Origin: Planctomycetota bacterium
GTDB lineage: Bacteria > Planctomycetota > JAJSAM01 > JAJVHW01
Assembly (NCBI GenBank): GCA_021776825.1
Contig: JAJFFG010000028.1
Span: forward strand, 1-44,975
Direction of reading: 5' to 3'
DNA length: 44,975 nucleotides
Both the position numbers and the translations under genes were made by a program. Below, piece by piece: positions 40,915 through 44,975 of this stretch. Positions within the stretch are counted from its first letter, which is position 1. Every line of letters begins with the position of its first letter. The notes beneath the pieces are model-generated. The model made no database searches. It had not been told where the DNA came from and worked only from the letters and a program-made list of their open reading frames with translations.

Positions 40915-40934
40915 CCGGCGCGGCAGCGCCGGTT
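40913..40934 (+). terminator. Hairpin overlapping the secretin stop codon
   Basis: Perfect 9-bp arms aaccggcgc and gcgccggtt around ggca, beginning within the TAA stop. No long T-run, but the position directly at the end of the gene suggests termination or transcript protection. Confidence 0.5.
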
Positions 40935-40944
40935 CGTCGGGTAC

Positions 40945-40966
40945 GGGCGGATCTCCTGATCCGCCC
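40945..40966. repeat. REP-like hairpin after the secretin gene
   Basis: Perfect 9-bp arms gggcggatc and gatccgccc around tcct. Same design as the hairpin at 11413-11436 (gggcgga...tccgccc), so the two may belong to one REP-like family. Confidence 0.5.
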
Positions 40967-40990
40967 CGCCCGCCGGGGTTGCTCGGATAC

Positions 40991-41181
40991 GGAGTCAGGA
41001 CCGAGTTTCCGGAGTTCGTAACCGCTCGCGGTCCTCACGCTCCTCTTCGGACGTACGGCATGGCGCGACGAGATCGAGTGGACGAGCCTGGCTCCCGACG
41101 TCAGGGTGCGGCCGTTGAGGGAGCGAGAGCCGGGGGCGCGGAGCGGACGTGAGTGAACTCCGGAAGATCGGTCCTGACTCC
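40991..41181. mobile_element. Deleted REP-associated (IS200-like Y1) transposase element
   Basis: 27-bp ends at 40991-41017 and 41155-41181 are inverted repeats with 25 matches (starting ggagtcaggaccga). Between them, at 41060-41152 on the plus strand, a 30-codon frame starts MARRDRVDEPGS, the typical opening of REP-associated tyrosine transposases (MARRPRxDxPG...), then diverges and stops. The HUH catalytic part is gone. Reads as a deletion derivative retaining both ends and the first dozen codons. Confidence 0.5.
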
Positions 41182-41514
41182 TGTCTGACGGTATGACGCC
41201 AAGGGGGCTGATCGGTCGAGTCTGTTCGGGGTACCCCGACGAACGGTTCCTGACACGGTATTGCTCGTTCGACGGTCCGCGCGCCGCACTCGACCGGCAC
41301 GAGCGCTGGATGGCGGCCTCGCCGCGCTACGCCGACGTCGTCGCCCGCGCGATCCAGAACGCCGTACGGCGCGCGCTCCCTGCTCCCTCGCATCCTCGCA
41401 TCCTCGCATCCTCTCGAGTTGCCCCGCGTCATCGCGCGATGACCCGCCGCCAACGCAACCCGGAGCCTGATACGAAGTGGAGCGGCCAGCCCGCCGAATT
41501 GGGCCTGGTACGGT
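41182..41514. other. Disturbed intergenic region with octamer repeat
   Basis: 333 bases. A plus-strand frame from 41193 (MTPRGLIGRVCSGYPDERFLT...) looks protein-like for about 60 codons (RAALDRHERWMAASPRYADVV), then becomes Arg-rich shadow of the next gene; possibly a gene fragment. An 8-bp tandem repeat catcctcg runs at 41391-41414 (three units). In the frame of the next gene, codons before its ATG (from 41476) read like coding sequence (PPNWAWYG), hinting that the gene was once longer. Confidence 0.35.
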
Positions 41515-41805
41515 ATGGCGGAGAACGTGCGGAAAGTGAAGGAACACGTGTTCCTCGACAAACACATGAAGGATCGATTCGCCCACATCGACGGCGAGAG
41601 CGTGGAGTTCGCTCGGTTCGACCCAGATCCTGAGCAGGCCCGGATCTGGAAGCGCCTTCAGAGCGGTCAGCACACAGCGGACGATGTTAAATGGATGAAG
41701 CACGAGATTGCCGAGCGCAAAGTGATGGAACTGTCCGCCAGCCGCAGCTACGACGCAGCCCACAAGGCAGCATCGCATCGATGGCCGTCTCCGTTGGAGG
41801 AGTAG
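41515..41805 (+). CDS. Detached polymorphic-toxin-like C-terminal domain (hypothetical)
   Basis: 96 residues without signal or membrane segment. Layout: KEHVFLDKHMKDRF, then FDPDPEQARIWKRLQSG, DDVKWMKHEIAERKVM and SYDAAHKAAS. The combination of a W-x-RL-x-G stretch, a KHE...E helix and a late AH pair resembles C-terminal domains I associate with secreted/contact-dependent toxins, where they follow long repeat proteins. Here the long N-terminal part is missing, and the frame reads plausibly for 13 codons before the ATG. The next gene starts 6 bases later with a good GGAGGAG site. Function not established; alternative is an unrelated small conserved protein. Confidence 0.5.
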   Translation: MAENVRKVKEHVFLDKHMKDRFAHIDGESVEFARFDPDPEQARIWKRLQSGQHTADDVKWMKHEIAERKVMELSASRSYDAAHKAASHRWPSPLEE

Positions 41806-41811
41806 TCGCAG

Positions 41812-42138
41812 ATGAAGATCTACCGTCGCGGACAGTCCTACCGAGCAACCTTCGACAGCGGACTTCGTCACGTGTTCCTTGGCCTTGTCATCGCACCGTC
41901 ATCGCCGTCATCGCCGCAGTTGATTGCGATGCCCATGATCCCGGACGGTCAGCCGCCGTCGGTCGATCCTCCGCGCGTGCGCCGCGAGGTCATGAGAGCG
42001 ATCTCCGAGGTTGAGGCGAGCACGGGAATCGCGATCCCGTTGGAGTCGATCGAGTACGTGCCCAACGACTCGCCGTACTACGAGAAGTACTACAGCTTGG
42101 CGCTCGACTTGGCGCGTCACATTGTCCGTGGACATTAA
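41812..42138 (+). CDS. Small hypothetical protein, possible immunity partner
   Basis: 108 residues, no signal sequence. Contains FDSGLRHVFLGLVIAPSSPSSPQ, a helix PRVRREVMRAISEVEASTGI and a tyrosine-rich end (YVPNDSPYYEKYYSLALDLARHI). GGAGGAG lies about 9 bases before the ATG, inside the end of the preceding gene. Position right behind a toxin-domain-like gene suggests an immunity function, by analogy only. Not recognised as a known family. Confidence 0.5.
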   Translation: MKIYRRGQSYRATFDSGLRHVFLGLVIAPSSPSSPQLIAMPMIPDGQPPSVDPPRVRREVMRAISEVEASTGIAIPLESIEYVPNDSPYYEKYYSLALDLARHIVRGH

Positions 42139-42392
42139 CCAATTGCCGCGGCGATGCTATGACGCTGGCAGCTGCCGTGTGGGGGTTCTCGGCGGCGCCC
42201 CCGGGAAGTGGGGACAGTGGAAACTGCAACAACTAACTCCGCCTCCGGCGCCGCCCACTCGGCCAGTTCGGCGGTAGTCTCCTACGTCTCAGCCGGGGCG
42301 CTAGTCACTCGCCAACTCGCGGCTGCCAGGGCGGCCCCGCCGTACGGCTCGGTGATCCGTCCCGATCCGCGCGACTGCCACGCAAGGGAAGT
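42139..42392. other. Intergenic region
   Basis: 254 bases, slightly less GC-biased than the genes. No hairpin, repeat or promoter was seen with confidence; a weak aagggaag lies just before the next start. Confidence 0.3.
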
Positions 42393-44189
42393 GTGAACTC
42401 AACGCATGATCTACGGACGCTCCGCGTTGGGCTGCTCACCTGCCTCTGGCAGCGCGCTCGCGTGGCGGAGCGAGTGCTCACCCGCGCGGCAGCAGTTGCC
42501 GCCGCGGTCGCTCCTCAGATTCGGGCTGAACTTCTAGCTGTAGGGTCGGATGACGCGGCGGAGCGAGACCGAGTCGCCGCGCTCGGATGGCGCTACGTGC
42601 ACGCGGACAACGAACCGCTCGGCGCAAAGTGGAACGCGGGCATGGACTCGCTTCGCGCGCTAGACGTCGACGGCGTTCTCGTACTCGGCTCGGACGACCT
42701 GATCAACGAAGGACTGCTGTCCGCCTGGCGGACCGAACTGAAGGCCGGGACACCCCTCGCCGGCCTGCTCGACCTGTTTGTCGTCCGCCGCGGAGACTCG
42801 CGCGCGTTGTACTGGCCGGGGTACCCCGAGGGTCCGCGTTTCGGCGAGACGGTCGGCGCCGGACGACTCCTCTCAGCCGAGCTTCTCGATCGCGTGGACT
42901 GGCGGCCCTGGCCGGACGAGGTGAACCGCCGTCTCGATGGCGCGATGATGACGAGGCTGCGTCGCGTCGCTCCTGACCTGGTGGCGCGCGAGCGTCGCGT
43001 CGGCATGCAGGAGATCGGTGCCGTCTTGGTCGACGTGAAGACGGATCCTGACGTCGACATGAACCACTGGTCCGCCCTCGCCGAGAGCCCCGGGACGCAA
43101 CTGATCGATCGAGAGCACGCGCTCGGGTTCTTGCCCGACGACGAACGGCGCGAGATCGAGTCCATCCTCGCGCCGATGCCGGGACCGTACTGGGCGCCGG
43201 AGGCCGCACCGCGCGTGAGCGCCGCCATCGTCATGCGGTGTGACGGCGCGCTCCACATTGAGGAAGCCCAGCGCTGCCTCATGTCGATCCGAGAACTCGT
43301 GGACGAGTGCGTGGTCATCCTCGACGCGCGATCGATCGCCGACGCCGATGTGATGCTCGCGAGGCTAGGCGCCGCGGTCCAACGACGCGAGTGGACCGAC
43401 GACTTCTCGGCGGCCCGGAACATCGCAGCCGACCGGTGTACGGGAGAGTGGATCCTCGTCATCGATCGGGACGAGGAGTTGATCGGTCGCGAGTCGCTGC
43501 GCCAGGCGCTGGATACCGCCGGAGCAGACACGGACGGGCTCGTGCTGACGGTGCACAGCTACAACGGGCGACCGAAGCCCGAGACGATGTCCAGCGTGCG
43601 CGTCTACCGGCGAGGAAGCGCGTCCTACCAGTACCCGGTTCACAACCAGCTCGTCGGCTATCGCAGCCTTCACGACTCCGGCGCTCGTATCGTCACCTCG
43701 TACACGGGACAGATGGACGAGCGCGCTCAGCGCGCGCTACCGGTCCTCGAACGTCTGGTCGCCGAGACGCCCGACGATCCACACGGCCACTACTTCCTCG
43801 CGCGGACCTTCGCCGCCATCGGGGATGGCGCACGCGCGCTCGAACACGCGCGTCGTTGCGCCGCGATCGCGCCAGACGCACCTGCGTACGCGGGGAGTTG
43901 GGTCTGGATCGTAGCGATGACCCTGCAGCGTGAAGGGCCCGACGCCGCGGAGCGCGAACTCGCTCAGGCGCTCGCCCACCACCCCGAGCTACCCGATCTT
44001 CGGTACCTGCAGGTAGTCACCGCTTCGTGGAAGTGGGCGAAGACGATGGACGACATGCCGGTGCCGTACCGCTTCGTACCGAGCCAATGGGGGGAGCAGA
44101 TTTCCAACCTCCCCGCAGTGGCGAAATTGCTCGGGATGCCATTCTCGTTCGAGCGAGTCGCGAACGACGACGAACGTGGCGATGCGTAG
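42393..44189 (+). CDS. Two-domain glycosyltransferase (GT2) with TPR-like C-terminus
   Basis: 598 residues. The first domain (about 10-260) has a GT-A-like pattern VGLLTCLWQRARVAERVL and GVLVLGSDDLINEGLL (GSDD near residue 100). The second (about 272-460) is a clearer GT2 domain: VSAAIVMRCDGALHIEEAQRCLMSIRELVDECVVILDARSIADA, DDFSAARNIAADRCTGEWILVIDRDEEL (DRDE near 355) and VRVYRRGSASYQYPVHNQL. TPR-like helices follow (PHGHYFLARTFAAIGDGARALEHARRCA). The GT2 plus TPR order is common in enzymes modifying surface glycans or peptides. The GTG at 42393 is uncertain; internal starts exist. It is followed by a methyltransferase. Confidence 0.72.
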   Translation: MNSTHDLRTLRVGLLTCLWQRARVAERVLTRAAAVAAAVAPQIRAELLAVGSDDAAERDRVAALGWRYVHADNEPLGAKWNAGMDSLRALDVDGVLVLGSDDLINEGLLSAWRTELKAGTPLAGLLDLFVVRRGDSRALYWPGYPEGPRFGETVGAGRLLSAELLDRVDWRPWPDEVNRRLDGAMMTRLRRVAPDLVARERRVGMQEIGAVLVDVKTDPDVDMNHWSALAESPGTQLIDREHALGFLPDDERREIESILAPMPGPYWAPEAAPRVSAAIVMRCDGALHIEEAQRCLMSIRELVDECVVILDARSIADADVMLARLGAAVQRREWTDDFSAARNIAADRCTGEWILVIDRDEELIGRESLRQALDTAGADTDGLVLTVHSYNGRPKPETMSSVRVYRRGSASYQYPVHNQLVGYRSLHDSGARIVTSYTGQMDERAQRALPVLERLVAETPDDPHGHYFLARTFAAIGDGARALEHARRCAAIAPDAPAYAGSWVWIVAMTLQREGPDAAERELAQALAHHPELPDLRYLQVVTASWKWAKTMDDMPVPYRFVPSQWGEQISNLPAVAKLLGMPFSFERVANDDERGDA

Positions 44190-44236
44190 GTGAGGAGCGC
44201 GCGCACGACGCGACGATGTCTTGTGCGGGGCGCACC

Positions 44237-44975
44237 ATGGGGAAACTAAGACCACGCGAGTGGTACGACGCTGCGTACACGCAGAGCGCGTCCTACCGAC
44301 TGCCGGCCGACGAGGCGCCGTGGGGGCCTCTTTGGCGTGCGGCGCTGTCGCGAATCCCCGCAGACGCCCGCGTCCTGGACCTCGGATGCGGACCCGGCCA
44401 CCTCGCCGAACTCTGGGCAGCGGCGGGACGCGCTGGCACTTGGTGCGGCGTCGACTTCTCGGAGGTCGCGATCGCGGCCGCGCGCCGACGCGTGGCCAAC
44501 GCGACGTTCGTCTGCGCGGACGTGTTCTCGGACGGCGCAGAGTTGCTCACGGGCGACTTCACGTGCGTCGTCGCGACAGAGGTGCTCGAGCACGTCGAGG
44601 ACGACCTCGGCCTCCTCGCGCGTCTACCGGCGTCTCGCAGAGTTGTGATGACGCTCCCGTCGAAGGACTCGGCTGGCCACGTGCGGCACTTCGACTCGGT
44701 TGCCCTCGTCCGGGCGCGCTACGAGCGCGCGATCGAGATCGAGGAGGCCGTGCGTGTGGGGCAGTGGTTCCTTGTCGCGGGGCGTATCCGAAGCGGCACA
44801 GAGTTGCTCCTATGGAGAGCTCTCCATAGGAGCAACTGGACTAAACCGCTTCGCGGTGGAGTAGGAGCGCGATCTCCCGCCGCTCGCACGCCGCTCGGTT
44901 GGCGAGCGTCCTTCCGGGCGAGCGTCGTGCGCACACCATCGATCTCCCGAAGAGCCTCCCGTGGCCGTCGTCGTG
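44237..44975 (+). CDS. Class I SAM-dependent methyltransferase (runs off the window)
   Basis: Frame opens MGKLRPREWYDAAY and has motif I VLDLGCGPGHLAELW (46-60), GVDFSEVAIAAARRRV, and motif post-II VVATEVLEHVEDDLGLLARL. Typical small class I fold of about 200 residues, ending near VGQWFLVAGRI. Downstream the frame crosses a perfect 36-bp palindrome and then reads Arg/Ser-rich, non-protein-like sequence to the window edge without a stop, so the true 3' end may have been altered. Follows the glycosyltransferase by 47 bases; the two probably act on the same glycan. Confidence 0.75.
   Translation, partial: MGKLRPREWYDAAYTQSASYRLPADEAPWGPLWRAALSRIPADARVLDLGCGPGHLAELWAAAGRAGTWCGVDFSEVAIAAARRRVANATFVCADVFSDGAELLTGDFTCVVATEVLEHVEDDLGLLARLPASRRVVMTLPSKDSAGHVRHFDSVALVRARYERAIEIEEAVRVGQWFLVAGRIRSGTELLLWRALHRSNWTKPLRGGVGARSPAARTPLGWRASFRASVVRTPSISRRASRGRRR
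44802..44837. repeat. Perfect 36-bp palindrome
   Basis: Arms of 18 bases, agttgctcctatggagag and its exact complement, with no loop. It lies in the reading frame of the methyltransferase, after the conserved fold. It could be a transcript hairpin/terminator, an IS or attachment-type site, or a copied structure; sequence outside it does not continue the symmetry, which argues against a simple assembly fold-back. Confidence 0.8.

Noticed and set aside
41193..41633. A 146-codon plus-strand frame before the toxin-like gene
   Set aside because: Only the first 60 or so codons look protein-like; the rest is shadow of the next gene, there is no ribosome-binding site, and an octamer repeat interrupts it. 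Kept only as a note.
1..44975. CRISPR arrays, tRNA and rRNA genes
   Set aside because: No regularly spaced direct repeats with unique spacers were seen; the tandem repeats found are directly adjacent. No cloverleaf or rRNA signature was recognised by eye.

Overview
The window is about 45 kb of very GC-rich bacterial DNA, densely coded on both strands with many GTG and TTG starts. The content suggests a Gram-negative-type bacterium of a Planctomycetota-like lineage. The clues are a secretin, an outer-membrane barrel protein, lipoproteins, a giant membrane-anchored alpha-2-macroglobulin behind an ECF sigma factor, a HEAT-repeat protein, futalosine-pathway menaquinone genes and a possible sigma-54 promoter. 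That taxonomic placement is inference from gene style only; no rRNA or tRNA gene was recognised.

Layout. (1) 0.15-4.9 kb, plus strand: futalosine hydrolase (mqnB) overlapping mqnD, then recQ overlapping a secreted thioredoxin-fold protein whose CxxC is reduced to SxxC. (2) 4.9-12.6 kb, minus strand: a membrane/TPR protein, an ECF sigma factor followed by a 1628-residue alpha-2-macroglobulin with an anti-sigma-like N-terminus, and a lipoprotein. (3) 12.8-15.6 kb, plus strand: a sulfatase/phosphatase-superfamily lipoprotein, a deleted insertion sequence, and a lipoprotein resembling GH114 polygalactosaminidases. (4) 15.6-28.0 kb, minus strand: a complete-looking Pel exopolysaccharide operon, pelA-pelB-pelD-pelE-pelF-pelG, without pelC. 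(5) 28.0-35.1 kb: the pel control region, a secreted hypothetical, a LapA-like membrane protein, a HEAT-repeat protein, the plsY-gpsA phospholipid operon and a fatty acid desaturase. (6) 35.0-41.2 kb: IS-like repeats, a secreted TPR protein, a GT39/ArnT-like membrane glycosyltransferase with a variable-repeat N-terminus, and a small secreted protein coupled to a compact secretin. (7) 41.0-45.0 kb: a more disturbed zone with a deleted REP-associated transposase element, a detached toxin-domain-like gene and a possible immunity partner, a two-domain glycosyltransferase and a SAM methyltransferase running off the end with a perfect 36-bp palindrome inside its frame.

How the genes fit together. 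The Pel operon encodes the cyclic-di-GMP receptor and inner-membrane assembly (PelD, PelE, PelG), the cytoplasmic glycosyltransferase (PelF), the periplasmic deacetylase (PelA) and the outer-membrane TPR/barrel export protein (PelB). Three departures from the Pseudomonas system stand out. PelA has no hydrolase domain, while a GH114-like lipoprotein gene converges on the operon and could supply that activity in trans. PelC is absent. PelD carries two consecutive degenerate GGDEF domains, each with an intact RxxD cyclic-di-GMP inhibitory-site motif. Upstream of pelA lie a GG-N10-GC sigma-54-like element and an inverted repeat at an enhancer-like distance.

A family of 62-bp hairpins bounded by CTAG is scattered through the window (four copies). 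Two of them form the ends of the deleted IS at 14.1-14.5 kb, so the hairpin appears to be an IS end that also exists as solo copies.
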